DNA of 64,000 bases from Oenanthe sinensis (GCA_028671895.1 CM053801.1:12871375-12935374); one strand, 5' to 3'. Positions 1 to 12,299 are shown, counted from the stretch's first letter. The notes: generated by a model not told the origin, from the sequence alone. Made by a program: numbers and translations.

Positions 1-1101
1 GTGGCTTGGCTTCGAGAGAACATATCGACAAGTATATCTCCTCCCGGAAGTAAGTTCTCTTGTGAAACATTATGGAGCTCAAAGCTCAAAATGTTAATTG
101 CTTTCTTAATCTACTCTTAAGATAATTTATCGATCAAATCACATCATCTAAATTTTGGATTGAAACGAGCAATGCAGATATTGGCACTATTCAATGAATG
201 AATACCAGGAATAATAGAAAAGATTCATGAAGTGAAAACGACTGAGCTGAAATCTTGTCAACTCAAACCAGAAGAACATACTAGCAGTGATCAGCCGTAT
301 AAGATGTGCGCGATTGGCCACAGTTTAGGAGGAGCTGCTATATTGGTGTATGTCGTAGTATGCAGGATAGAGGAAAAGACTCATCGGCTCTCAAGATTGA
401 TCTTACTATCACCGGCTGGCTTCCATGATGATTCCATTCTTACTTTTAAAATTTTGGGGAACATATTTCGTTGGTTGGCACCTATTCTTGAACCCCTGGT
501 TCCGGGTTTTTATATACCCACCTGGTTTTTGCGTACGCTGCTAAACAAATTCGCCCAAGACCTGCATAACTACCCAGCAGTTGGAGGACTTGTTCAAACG
601 CTAATGAGTTATGTTGCAGGTAGAGATAGCTCAAATTGGGTTGGGATCCTCAGCCTACCACACTACAATATGAAAGACATGCCAGGAGTTTCATTTCACG
701 TGGCTCTTCATCTAGCACAGATTCTACATTCGAAAAAGTTTCAAATGTTTGATTATGGCAGTGAAGCTGTCAATATGGAGATATCCGGTTCCTCTGAACC
801 TTTAGATTTGGCAGAATATTATGAGTTCATTGACATTCCTGTTGATCTTGTTGCTGGTCAGAAGGACCAGGTGATCCGGACATCAATGATTAAAAAACAC
901 TATAATAGGATGAAAAACGCTGGTGTGAATGTATCAATCAAAGAGTTTGATTATGGTCATTTGGACCTCACAAAAGCTCACAGCGAAGAGATTTTGGCTT
1001 ATGTAATCTCTCGTTTACTACTAGTGGCGCCTGGACCAAAGCAAAAATCTCCAAGGTTAAGGAAAAAGAAGAGATTAGAGATTGATGGCAAATGGAGCTA
1101 A
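1..1101 (+). CDS. Alpha/beta-hydrolase (plant lipase-like), 3' part of gene, apparent frameshift
   Basis: The C-terminal part resembles the Arabidopsis At1g18460/At1g73920 group of putative lipases. The nucleophile elbow GHSLGG is at 319-336. A likely catalytic Asp lies in GQKDQV and a likely His in YGHLDL near the end, so the triad looks complete; stop at 1099-1101. An upstream exon (1-49) ends at a GTAAGT donor and encodes GLASREHIDKYISS. The intron is 50-177, with acceptor GCAG before 178. Splicing these gives KYWHYSMNEY and then a stop at 212-214. The conserved continuation (IPGIIEKIHEVK) is in another frame starting at 202, so about 16 bases seem to be missing. The gene starts outside the window. 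It is either a recent pseudogene or contains a sequence error. The catalytic residues are seen; the substrate is unknown. Confidence 0.75.
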
Positions 1102-1580
1102 ACCTAGTTGCTTCAAATCCTTGGTGCTTCATGTTGTTTTATACCTAACATAGATGTTATTTGGAAGATTTATATTACCAAAATAAGATTGTTTAAGATT
1201 GCTAAAAGAACTTTACTACTACTACTACATATTATAATGTAAAAAGGATACATGGTCTCATTTGATATTGATGTGCATGTTGATACTGAATATGAACCAG
1301 ATTCCCTGATCCATTAGCGCACGCTTCAAAAGCAGCTCCAAAGTTGTTTAATAATCTCAAAACACACCATCGTTTGTGGAAAAAAACTGGTTTGATTTCA
1401 ATGCTACTTGCGACTCACAGTTAGAGAGTTCGGGTTCGAACCAAATAAATATCATCGTTATAATTTACAGATCGTCTTTGAAATTACTAAACATAAGCAA
1501 GTTAAAGTCCTTGATCTTACACTTGCATTCCTTTCAGTAATTTACAAGAAATTATTAACTCTTCCTCGCAAAGATGGTTA
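1102..1580. other. Short intergenic region between convergent genes
   Basis: This is the 3' flank of the hydrolase gene and of the CCR4-like gene, which end towards each other. It is AT-rich with no coding signal. A GGTTCGAACC box near 1431 looks like a pol III B box, but no matching tRNA arms are visible. Confidence 0.5.
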
Positions 1581-3388
1581 TTATTTTTCCAATTGTAAAT
1601 TCCTACTGATATTTTCTGGCGTCCTCAAGAAAGCAAACTCAGAGATCAAAGCCAAATGATCGCTGCCCAAATCCTGCATTTACAACAAAATAAGGTATAT
1701 AGCTACTTTCACAATGTTGAAAAGCATGCACTAATTTTTACAAAAAGTAAGTGATGAAGTTCTACAGTTTACCAAACTAATCCCACTCATTCTGGAAATT
1801 TTCAACTAATGTAATTTATCTATGACAAAAACGAAAAACACAAGTTTTTTCCGGATGCAATGTAAAATGAATTCATAGAACTGGAGAAAGATTTATCAGT
1901 CAGGAAAGGTTTTGTGGCCACTAAATGAAATTGATTAAGTGAAACAAAATTGACCGGGTATAAGTGTTGCAAAAACGCTTGTTTGTATTTTGGACATGAG
2001 TTTCAATCATGAAACAATAATCCACTGCCGAAACTATCGTAAAATACAGAAAGAACTTATAATTCATAAGTTCAGCAGAATTTTATATTGTATTCATTGC
2101 AAATTGATAATCTGGTTACTTTATATTAAAGTTGATTGGTGTTGAACAATCTGATTTGAACTTGAAACTGCATTAGAATGTTCTTACTTTGGATGGAAGA
2201 CCTCGAGTCTTCTGCAGAATATCAATTGGAACAGTATCTATAACACGTGTCGGTTTGAGATCACTAGTGTGCCTGCGTAAAGAAACATAAAATATGTTTA
2301 GGGTCTATAGTTCTACATCACCACTATAAAGACAAGCTTGTGAACATTTTACCATAAATAGTCGACGGTGCCAAGGAATTTGGAGTGGTATGACGTTGCT
2401 AAAGGTTCACCACTAGAGTCCCTTGTTCTCATAGACCCCTTTTCAAGTGAAGCACATTGCATATTATATATGCAATGAATATACAGGAGAAAAATACTTA
2501 CTGATGATGAAATCTAATACCTGTACAGTAGAATATGAGCTACTGAGCTTTAAGGGGTGCACAACCATATGAGTATCAGTACTTCCGGTTGCAACTTTAA
2601 GCTCTTCGTTTGTCCAACAAGCCTTTGAAGATCTGTAATATTTGTATCTACAAAAATTGGAAATTTGAGACAATAATATCAAAATTGTATAGCTTATGGA
2701 AAGATAGGACGAAAAAGATGTTATGGTTAGATTTTTACGCAATCAGTACCTATCAATCAAATTTAGCTGATAAATTTTTTCTCTTTGAACACTGAGAATG
2801 TCATTTGGATGACAACGTTTCTGACATGACAAGTCCCTTCGATCATGCAGCGTGACATTCAGCTGCAAGGAAACATATTATTTTCGAAAGGGGCCATTAT
2901 TTTCTAATTCAATAACTGTCGAGTGTCATTACAGGACGATCAAAGTTCCAGAGTTTTTTTTTATACCTCAGATGTTCATAAATTTCACTCTGCCAAAAAG
3001 TTGAAAAAATAATACACTTCAATATAACTGAAATAAAACGGGAAAAGCAGTGAAATACGGAATAAACTAAACAGATATAGATAGATGCAACACCTGGGGA
3101 GTGCTATTATAATCACCAGCAAGCACCACAGGTATGTTGCCCCATTTCTTGGATAGAGCATGAGCTTTTATAGATAATAAACGAATCTGAAAAATTGGGT
3201 AATTTAGGAGCTTGAGCAAGGAAAAAACTATACAACTCGCGACTTGCAAATTCTATACAACAGGACCTAGTAAGAATCAAACACAATGCTGAGAGACTTA
3301 CTTGGCCTATTTTAATTTCACCTCGACTTGGTCTAAAAAGTACATGAATGTTCCCAACCACAATACGTAATGATTCATCTTTACACAT
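1581..3388 (-). pseudogene. CCR4-like EEP nuclease, 3' half (downstream of the retrotransposon)
   Basis: Exons on the - strand read by splice sites and family similarity: 3388-3302, 3186-3094, 2989-2967, 2862-2750, 2632-2521, 2438-2353, 2272-2188 and 1673-1581 (stop 1581-1583). They encode the exonuclease-endonuclease-phosphatase fold of plant CCR4 homologs (CCR4-5/-6 type): VVGNIHVLF, then VVLAGDYNSTPQ with the metal-site Asp and Asn (Tyr replaces the usual Phe), then PLKLSSSY, GEPLATSYHSKFLGTVDYLW and the terminal SDHLAL catalytic His. CCR4 homologs are deadenylase-like nucleases; that role is from family knowledge. The small exon 2989-2967 is 23 nt, not a multiple of three, so joining it to 2862 gives an immediate stop. 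About 10 bases appear deleted from it. The first exon here begins only 5 bp from the retrotransposon end. Confidence 0.8.
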
Positions 3389-3393
3389 CTTCC
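3389..3393. repeat. Target-site duplication CTTCC of outer copia (left)
   Basis: CTTCC here is repeated exactly at 24496-24500, flanking the outer LTR element. On the - strand it reads GGAAG and forms the splice acceptor directly before exon ATG at 3388. Confidence 0.85.
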
Positions 3394-4438
3394 TCTTGGG
3401 GCGTAATTAAAAACTACACACAACAATGAGACATTTATATAAATAATTTAACAAGAATAAACAGATTATACCAATTAACAAAACAAAGCATGAAGGCAAA
3501 ACAAGACATATAAATTAGTAACTGTAAGGACAAGAGAAAAGATAGAATACTTAGCTCTAATAGAAAATATCACTTCCAGGATAAAACAGCACAGAGTACT
3601 TCGTCCACAGATACGTAGCACTCAACAACCGACTAACACCTCAGTTCGCCCAAAAAACATATGCACTTTATATATGCGAGGTAGGAGAAAGAGGCACACC
3701 TCAATTTGCACGACAACCTATGCAATTTATTTTTAACTATGCAAGGTACAAGCCAGAGGCACACAAGCTAGAGGCACACCTCAATTTGCCCGACAACCTA
3801 TGCAATTTAATTTTTAATTATGCAATGTACAAGTAAGAGGCACACAAGCTAGATGCTCTCCTCAATTAGATGTGCTCGCCTCAATATATAGGCATCTTGA
3901 GTTGCTCTTCTCTTATTCTACTCGATGTGGGATGTAGAGTTTTACAAAGAAAATAGAGTTTTGCAAGATGAGTTTTATTTGTTACTTATATTATTCAGAT
4001 TAAGTAATATTAATATTACAATATATATATAGAGTCTGATTATTTAAATAATTCTTACTCAATATATTTAATATTAATATTAAATAATCAATATAAATAA
4101 ATCAAATAAATTTGTAATTAAAAGATATAAAGTACTCAATAGCATCATGTGACATAAACATTCTACTTACACTAGTAGTTATAAACAACACTAACACAAG
4201 ATGCTATATAAACTTATTATCCTTCCTTTACAAATTCAATGTGGGACAAACCCCACATAACCCATTTCAAACAATCAACTTCAACTAAATTTCTTTATGG
4301 ATTACACTAAGAAAATGTCTTAGATCCAAACATGAAAGTTTAAGTCCTCATAGCAAGGAACAACCTCCAATAGTTAGTTTCCGAAAATTATATCAAGAAC
4401 ATATATAAAATATGTCTTAAACTTTCTATTTTCTAACA
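3394..4438 (-). repeat. 3' LTR of outer copia
   Basis: About 1.05 kb, matching the split 5' LTR over its length. It contains an internal repeat of roughly 75 bp around 3640-3860 (lines of GAGGCACACCTCAATTTGCC). It lacks about 115 bp present in the 5' LTR near 12147-12261. Confidence 0.88.
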
Positions 4439-4882
4439 ATCCCCCACAAATCCATACAGAAATGCATATCAGGTTCTACTCATGACTTGTTTTTCAGAGT
4501 TGGTACCCGTCAATGTTTGAACCCTCCTAAGTCCTCTACTTCGATGGCTAACAGATATAGATGGAATGTTTCACCTTGAATCTTTATCCGTTTTTGTGTA
4601 ACCACACTCCATAGACGACGATAAGTCAAAGGCTATGATGCTAATCTACGGCTTTGAGACTTTTATGGTCATGTCTCGATCATGTTCATCGAATGCTTCG
4701 AGGAATAACCCTATCCTCTAATTCCGACCACACAATAACATTCGCTTAGTTGGACATCTCCAAAGATGTACTGCCAACATGTCGTCTCACGACTTGATCC
4801 CATTCAGAGTTCTTAAAACTCTTGCTAACTAGCAGTTACAACTTGTTATTACCACATTGAATACACTTTGAGGGATCTCCTC

Positions 4883-6439
4883 TCAGGTGTATTGGGTTCC
4901 CGCTATTGATGACTCAAAATGGGTTGTCAGTCCTATCCCCAACCTCGACTTAAGGACAACAGCATGCTCAAGTCCCTTAGTCAAAGGATCAGCCAGGTTG
5001 TCTTGAGTTCCAATAAACTTAATAGCAATGATCCTTTCAGACACCAAACCCCTTATAGACTTTAGTCTAACTTGGACGTGTCTTTTGGTTTTCACATTAT
5101 ACTTCTTACTGTTTATCTTATCGATAGTTGTACGACTATCACAATGAACAGCAAGAGCAGGAAGCGGTTGACTTACTATAGGAATTACAGACATAAGTCC
5201 ATGCAACCATTCAGTCTCCGTCCCCGTGACATCTAATGTACACAACTCAGCCTCAAAAGTAGACCGAGTTACAATAGTCTGTCTAGCAGACTTCCAGGAT
5301 ATAGCTCCACCCGCAAGGGTAAACACATATCCAGTCACACCATTGGAACCAAATTTCTTAGCTATCCAACTTGCATCACTATATCCCTCTAGTACTCCAG
5401 AAAACCTCCTATAGTGCAAGCCAAGGTAGATGGTGCCTTTTAGATATCTAAGCACTCTATCAAGAGCATCCCAATGAGTCTTGTTTGGACAGCTTGTATA
5501 TCTAGCTAACTTAGACACAGAATATGAAATATCTGGTCGAGTACCATTAGCAAGATATTGCAAACTCCCAATAATTTGAGTATACCTTAACTGAGACACA
5601 TGTACTCCTGACTTATTCTTGACAAGAGCAACTTTCGAATCATATGGCATGCTTGCGATTTTATAATTTGAATAACCATATTTCTCAAGTATAGATTTCT
5701 CTATATAATGAGATTGTGACAAGGTTATTCCATCAGCTGACTGAGTCAGCTTGATACTAAGAATCACATTAGCAGCACCCATATCCTTCATTTCAAAGTG
5801 CCTTTTCAAGAAACTTTTTGTCTCGTTAATAATCTCAATATTGGTTTCAAACAACAATATGTCATCCACATATAGGCACAAAATCACTTTTTTATTTCCT
5901 TTAACCCTATAGTAGACACACTTGTCACTTTCATTAACCAAAAATTCAGAAGTCAAAACAGTTTCATCAAACTTTTTATGCCAGTCTCTAGGAGCTTGTT
6001 TCAAGTCATAGATAGATTTGACTAATTTACAAACTTTCCTCTGGTTGCCAGAAGTAACAAATCCCTCAGGCTAATCCATATAAATCTCTTCTTCAAGATC
6101 ACCATGAAGAAAAGCTGTCTTTACATCCATTTGATGGATGATAAGACCATGTACGGAAGCCAATGCTATAAGCATTCGAATTGTTGTCATTCTTGCAACA
6201 TGAGAGTATGTGTCAAAATAGTCAATTCCTTCTATTTGCCTAAAACCCTTAGCTACCAGCCTAGCCTTATACTTATCTATTGAGCCATCCGAGTTCATCT
6301 TTCTTTTGAAAATCCATTTACATTTTATAGTAGTACACCCAGGAGGGAGATCAACCAACTCCCATGTTCCGTTCGAAACAATAGAGTCGATCTCACTCTT
6401 TACAGCGCATTTCCAGTGCCTTGACTCCACAGAATCCAT
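4883..6439 (-). pseudogene. Outer copia reverse transcriptase and RNase H
   Basis: Read from 6439 down to 4883. The first part holds the copia RT start ([35 protein letters not shown]). An in-frame TAG follows YMD around 6075, where the family has a codon before PEGF. The frame resumes with LKQAPRDWHKKF, the YVDDIL catalytic motif, then RPDISY, RYLKGT and an RNase H domain ending LADPLTKGL. RT and RNase H copy the element RNA into DNA; this copy cannot make a full polyprotein. Domain order protease-integrase-RT-RNase H on the same strand (with 9584-11032) marks it as Ty1/copia. Confidence 0.9.
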
Positions 6440-6594
6440 GGCCTATCGAAAAGTTAAAGGTTCGTCCTCGACATTGTAAATGATAAAATCACTTCCAAAG
6501 TCCTTGACCACCTTTGCACACTTACTCCTTTTAGGTTCCTCTACTTCGTTAGGAGTAGAGCTACTAGCAGGATCCACCCCCACATTTGTCATCC

Positions 6595-8453
6595 CACTAC
6601 GCCATAGATGGCCTGATGCAACACTGCCAATCTGTTACATTTGACCCATTTTACGTTGCATTAGGCCTAATGCAACGCGATTTTGCCATTGCATCTGCGA
6701 GCGCTGCATTTGCTATCTAATGCAACGCTTTAGTTTTCAAATGTAACAGTAGGAAAAGTGTTGCATTAAGGCCCTAATGCAACGCTTTATTGGCCAAATG
6801 TAACAGTAGATTGCGTTGCATTGGTTTTCAAAAAAACTGATTAAATGGGGTCAAAAGGTGGGACCCACAACTGCCATGTCAGCAACTGGGCCCCAACATC
6901 CATGTCAGCAGTGCACGTCAGCAGTGCCACATCAGCACTGCCACGTCATCAGTGGGACCCACTCAGCAGTGACACATCAGAATTGTCATGTCAGCAATGG
7001 GCCCCACTTTGGTAAATATTTATTAAGTTATTTTATTAATAATTTTGGTAAATATTTAAGATTCTTTTTAATAAATTAATTTTATATGATATAATTATAT
7101 TTAATATTTTTAATTAATTTGGAAGTTTTTATTTATATCAATTTGACCGCTTTGACTATTATAAAATCATATCGAATAAATCTGGATTTTTTTTTAAATA
7201 TTTTCACACAACTAAAATAGTTAGATATTAACATCCGTATGGGTGGATCGTCGAAAAAGAATTTTAAAAAAATAGATTCAACAGTCGGCACAAGACTAGT
7301 TAAATGGAACTTCTAGTTTGACTATTATAAATTCACATTATAAATATTTCATTTCCATAAAATGTAATATAATTTTTTAAAAATTATGCTTTATAATTAT
7401 TTAAAAATTTTGAAAAATTTTAAAAAATAAAAAATTAATTTAGATAATAAAATTTGTAAAATTTATAGTCAACTATTGATTTGACTTGTACTACTAACTA
7501 GTACTTTATCCCAAATTTTTGTCTCTATTTTTTTAGAAATACTTATCGACGATCCAATCGTACGGATGTTAATATATATATATAATATAGTGATATTCCC
7601 AAAATTTTAAAAAATAAAAAATTATTTTAAATGGTACATTTTGTAGTCAACTATTAATTTGACTTGTACTACTAACCAATACTTTATCCCAGATTGTTGT
7701 CTCTATTTTTTTAGAAATACTTATTGACGATCCAACCGTACGGATGTTAATATATATATAATATAGTGATATTCCCAAAATTTTAAAAAATAAAAAATTA
7801 TTTTAAATGGTACATGTTGTAGTCAACTATTAATTTGACTTGTACTACTAACTAGTACTTTATCCCAGATTGTTGTCTCTGTTTTTTTAGAAATACTTAT
7901 CGACGATCCAACCGTACGGATGTTAATATATATCTAATATAATGATATTCCTAAAATTTTAAAAAATAAAAAATTATTTTAGATGGTACATTTTATAGTC
8001 AACTATTAATTTGACTTGTACTAATAACTAGTACTTTATCCCAGATTGTTGTCACTATTTTTTTAGAAATACTTATCGACGATCCAACCGTACGGATGTT
8101 AATATATATCTAATATAGTGATATTCCCAAAATTTTAAAAAATAAAAAATTATTTTAGATGCTATATTTTGTTGTCAACTATTAATTCGACTTGTACTAC
8201 TAACAAGTACTTTATCCCAGATTGTTGTCTCTATTTTTTTAAAAATACTTATCGACGATCCAACCGTACGGATGTTAATATATATCTAATACAGTGATGT
8301 TCCCAAAATTTTAAAAAATAAAAAATTATTTTAGATGGTACATTTTGTAGTCAACTATTAATCCGACTTGTACTACTGACTAGTACTTTATCCCAGATTG
8401 TTGTCTCTATTTTTTTAGAAATACTTATCGACGATCCAACCGTACGTATGTTA

Positions 8454-8486
<33 letters not shown>

Positions 8487-9522
8487 TGATGTTCCCAAAA
8501 TTTTAAAAATAAAAAATTAATTTATATTGTAAAATTTATAGTCAACTATTGATTTGACTTGTACTACTAACTAGTACTTTATCCCAGATTATTGTCTCTA
8601 TTTTTTAGAAATACTTATCGATGATCCAACCGTACGGATGTTAATATATATCTAATATAGTGATATTCCCAAAATTTTAAAAAATAAAAAATTATTTTAG
8701 ATGGTACATTTTGTAGTCAACTATTAATTTGACTTGTACTATTAACTCAAATACAACACTTGGCGCAAATGCAACACTGAAGGACCAAATGCAACGCTTT
8801 CTTGCCACATCAGCAAAATGTGGGTCCCACACGTGGTTCCCACACATGACACGTCAGCAAAATGTGGGTCCCACACGTGGGCCCCACACATGACACGTCA
8901 GCACATGTGGCCCCTGCCACGTCAGCAAAATGTGGCCCCCATACGTGGGCCCCACACATGACACGTCAGCATGTGTGGGTCCCACATGCTGACGTCATCA
9001 CTGCCCCGTCAGTAAAATGTGGGTCCCTCAAAAACCCAAATGCAACACCAAGTGCAAATGCAACACTGAAGGACCAAATGCAACGTTTTAATGCCACATA
9101 AGCAGTGCCACGTCAGCAAAATGTGGGTTCCACACGTGGCCCCACACATGACACGTCAGCACATGTGGGTCCACCTGCCACGTCAGCAGTGCCACGCTAG
9201 CAAAATGTGGCCCCCGCACGTGGGCCCCACACATGACACGTCAGCATGTGTGGGTCCACCTGCCACGTAAGCAGTGACATGTCAGCAAATGTGGGTCCCA
9301 CATGCCACATCATCATTTTTTGTCCTAATTGTTCATCAAATGCAACGCTTTTTCCCCTAGTATTGCAAGGTGCAACACTACAATTGAACTGCAACACAAC
9401 TTTCTAATATAATGCAACGCTTTGTTTGTCGTATTGTAGTTACTCAAAAAAAGTAGGCTAATGTAACAGAAAATGAGTGTTGCATTCTAAAAGTATTGCA
9501 TTAGGCCGTTTATGACGTAGTG
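6595..9522. mobile_element. Non-autonomous CACTA (En/Spm) DNA transposon
   Basis: Terminal inverted repeats begin CACTACGCCATAGATGGCC on the left and, on the opposite strand, CACTACGTCATAAACGGCC on the right. A perfect 3-bp target duplication TCC flanks it (6592-6594 and 9523-9525). It sits between the integrase and RT parts of the outer copia, in the pol gene. No transposase is encoded. Subterminal regions are packed with two short motifs: AATGCAACGC-type repeats at both ends, and CACGTCAGCA/GTGGGTCCCACA-type repeats (6840-7000 and 8800-9300), as expected of CACTA transposase binding arrays. The middle is a satellite-like tandem array. Confidence 0.9.
7320..8750. repeat. About 177-bp tandem repeat array inside the CACTA element
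   Basis: The anchor GTACTTTATCCCA (one copy mutated) recurs at 7501, 7679, 7855, 8031, 8207, 8383 and 8574, a period of 176-178 bp apart from one unit lengthened by a TA run at 8453-8480. Each unit includes CGACGATCCAACCGTACGGA. A divergent half unit precedes the array, and an inverted copy of the conserved core lies at about 7228-7255. There is no coding potential. Confidence 0.88.
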
Positions 9523-9583
9523 TCCTTTCCACATGATCAGGAATGGAACTCGATGTGCGAGTGGGATCATCATCAGAAATACC

Positions 9584-11032
9584 CTAAGGTATACCAGTCT
9601 TCATAGGGAACACATTCTCAAATAATGTTGCATCACGAAACTCAACTATAGTGTTGGCCACTATCCCATCTATGTCAGATTTTAACACTAAAAATCTCAT
9701 AGCGGTCGTGGTTTCAATATAGCCCAGAAAGATGCAATCAACAGTTTTCGGCCCCAGTTTCTTTCTCTTGTGTTCAGGGACAAGTACCTTTGCAAGGCAG
9801 CCCCACATACGAAGATACTTTAAACCAGCCTTTCTGCCTTTCCATAATTCATAAGGTGTCTTGTCCATATGTTTCAGAGGGACTCTGTTCAGAATATGGC
9901 AAGCCGTATTCAGAGCCTCTCCCCACATGTACTTAGGCAACTCAGAATTAATTAGCATACTGTTAATCATATCTTTAAATGTTCTGCTCTTTCGTTCTGC
10001 AACCCCATTAGACTCAGGAGTGTATGATGGAGTCACTTCATGAACTATACTATTGCTTCTGTAAAATTCATTAAATGACGTACCCGTATACTCTCCACCT
10101 CTATCCGACCTCAAACGTTTAAGTACTTTGCCAGTTCGTGTTCCAACTTTATTTTTATACATAATGAATTTATCTAGTGCTTCATCTTTATGTTTAAGTA
10201 AATAAACATAGCAGTATCTACTACAATCGTCTATAAAGGTAATGAAATATCTTTTATTATCTTTAGTCAAAACACCACTGAATTCACATATGTCTGTGTG
10301 TACTAAATCTAATACTTTTGAATCCCTAACAACGTTATGAAAGGGTTTCCTAGTTAATTTAGCAGTCACACATACTTGACATTTAGATTTCTTTTCAATG
10401 GCATACTTTGGAATCAACTCTAAATTCATCATATTCTTTAGAGCACTAAAATTTAGATGACCAAGACGTGAGTGCCATAAATCAGATGATTCAACACAAT
10501 TCACAGAAGGAATAACATTATCATTAATAAAACTGCCCAAAACAGGCTCCACATTTATTAAAAATAAACCATCAGACAAGTAACATTTGCCAAAAAATAT
10601 ACCAGTATGTGTAATAACTACTTTATTACATTTCAAAGAAAGTTCGAAACCATTTTTAACTAAACAACTTTCACTTATTATATTTCTACGAATGTCAGGA
10701 ACATGATGTACTCTAGTAAGGGATAGAACACGCCCATAAGTAAACTTCAGGTCCACGTTTCCTACTCCAAGTACTTGAGCAGCACTAGCATTCCCCATCG
10801 TCACTGTCATTCCTTGAATATGTTGATAAGATATAAACAGAGTAATATCAGTACAAATATGTACATTAGCTCCAGTATCAATCAACCATTCATTTGACAG
10901 ATAAGTGGAAAGTAGTGTAGGGTTGTAGGTAACATACCCGTCATTGGTTTCAGAAGCAACAACATTACCAACAACCATGTTAACCACAGGCCCACCAGTG
11001 GTTGCAAGCACAGTATTAGTTTGTGCTACCAC
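9584..11032 (-). pseudogene. Outer copia protease-integrase region
   Basis: One open frame of 482 codons. Near its N-terminus WLIDTGANVHIC is the aspartic protease active site (D-T-G). Then comes the GAG-pre-integrase zinc region (HSRLGHLN, CQVC) and an integrase core with HTD, then DDCSRY, RSDRGGEY and SNGVAERK. The frame stops at 9584, about 60 bases before the CACTA insertion, so pol is interrupted. Upstream, the gag zinc knuckle (CWSCGQVGH) ends in an in-frame TAG at 11072-11074. Confidence 0.9.
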
Positions 11033-11245
11033 ATTAGGTTTCTTCGCTTTCTTAGTAGGACAATCCTTACTCTAGTGACCAACCTGTCCACAAGACCAAC
11101 ATGGTTTGTTTGTCTTTGGTTTCTTAGCCTTGTTCTTGTCAGTTTTAGGCTTGTTATTCTCCTTCTTAGTGACAGACTTTCTTTTTTGTCCTACAGTCAC
11201 TATGTTCACCTTCGAACTCCCATGTTCAGCAGACATCACATGTCC

Positions 11246-11930
11246 CTATTTGGACTTGTGTTGTTCCTGCACAGAGATGTCCAACATCAGGTTAGTCCAG
11301 GTGATCTCTCCTTTCTGTCTTTTCAGAGAGAGAACAAACTCTTCCCAAGACTTCGGGAGCTTTTCAATCACCGACATAACCTGAAACTTCTCAGGAAGGT
11401 CCATTCCAGACTCCTTCAAAGCATGTACCAACATCTCAAATTCATGCACTTGCTCCGTCATGGATTTAGTATCCACCAGTTTAAAATCAAGGAACCTTGT
11501 CACACTATACTTTTCCAGACTTTGAGAGTCAGTATTGTGGGTTTGGTCCAGCTTCTCCCATAAGAGCTTAGCAGTGAAGGCATCAGATGAATAAACATCG
11601 AACAGAGTGTTCGCTAAAGCTGCCACAATAGCAGCCCTTGCCACTCCATCCTTTTCAGTCCATAAATCATAGACCGTAACAGAGTCAGCCTGCTCTTGAT
11701 TCACAACAGGAGGATCATACTGCACCACCGGCCATAGACCCTTAATCGTTAACCACAACTTCATCTTTTTCTGCCAACGAGAAAAGCCAGCCCCTCCGCT
11801 TAACTTATCAGGCATACCAGACAGATCAATAGGTTGTGGTAACAGTACGTAGCCCAATCAATGACAGTAGCAGTAACCCCAGACCCAGAACTAGTAACAC
11901 CAACAATAGGAGTTTCAGTTTCGTTAACCA
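11246..11930 (-). pseudogene. Outer copia gag (nucleocapsid)
   Basis: A gag-like reading frame of the UBN2/retrotransposon-gag type, with WQKKMKLWL, LWEKLDQTH and KLPKSWEEFV. A plausible start ATG is at 11930, but its frame shifts within about 75 bases, so the main open stretch (11857-11246) is entered out of frame. A stop at 11246-11248 separates it from the zinc-knuckle region. It would form the virus-like particle if intact. Confidence 0.75.
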
Positions 11931-11974
11931 TCTTGTTAATTAACAATATATAACACAGATAATCTCTTCAAGAT

Positions 11975-12299
11975 TGTTGGGGCGTAATTAAAAATTACAT
12001 ACAACAATGAAGTAGTTATATAAATAATTTAACAAGAACAGACATATTATACCAATTAACAAAACAAAGCACGATGGCAAAACAAGACATATAAATTAGT
12101 AACTTTAGGGACAAGAGAAAAGATAGAATACTTAGCTCTAACAGAAGCTTTACACATACACTGATAGAACCAAATAACTGCTGAGTCGCCAAGCCTTGCA
12201 AGAAGTCTTGACTTTTTTTTAAAGAAATTATTGCCCCACTACGCTATGTTGGGTTGCAGCAATATCACTTCCAGGATAAAACATCACAGAGTACTTCGT
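11975..12299 (-). repeat. 5' LTR of outer copia, first part
   Basis: Starts TGTTGGGGCGTAATTA on the plus strand and matches 3394 onward. It includes about 115 bp (12147-12261) absent from the other LTR. The LTR continues at 23741 after the nested SIRE-like element. The sequence next to it (plus-strand GATAATCTCTTCAAGAT, 11958-11974) does not match the common initiator tRNA-Met primer site. Confidence 0.85.

Noticed and set aside
1425..1445. GGTTCGAACC box suggesting a tRNA gene or SINE
   Set aside because: No A box at the right distance and no pairing arms are visible.
1408..1659. 83-codon open stretch on the + strand
   Set aside because: It is antisense to the last CCR4-like exon (SDHLAL) on the - strand.
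6816..7079. 87-codon open stretch in the CACTA element
   Set aside because: It is made of subterminal repeats (CACGTCAGCA type) with no protein similarity.
8862..9397. Open stretches on both strands at the right end of the CACTA element
   Set aside because: Repetitive peptides produced by the subterminal repeat array.
11021..11563. 180-codon open stretch on the + strand
   Set aside because: It is the antisense shadow of the outer copia gag region.
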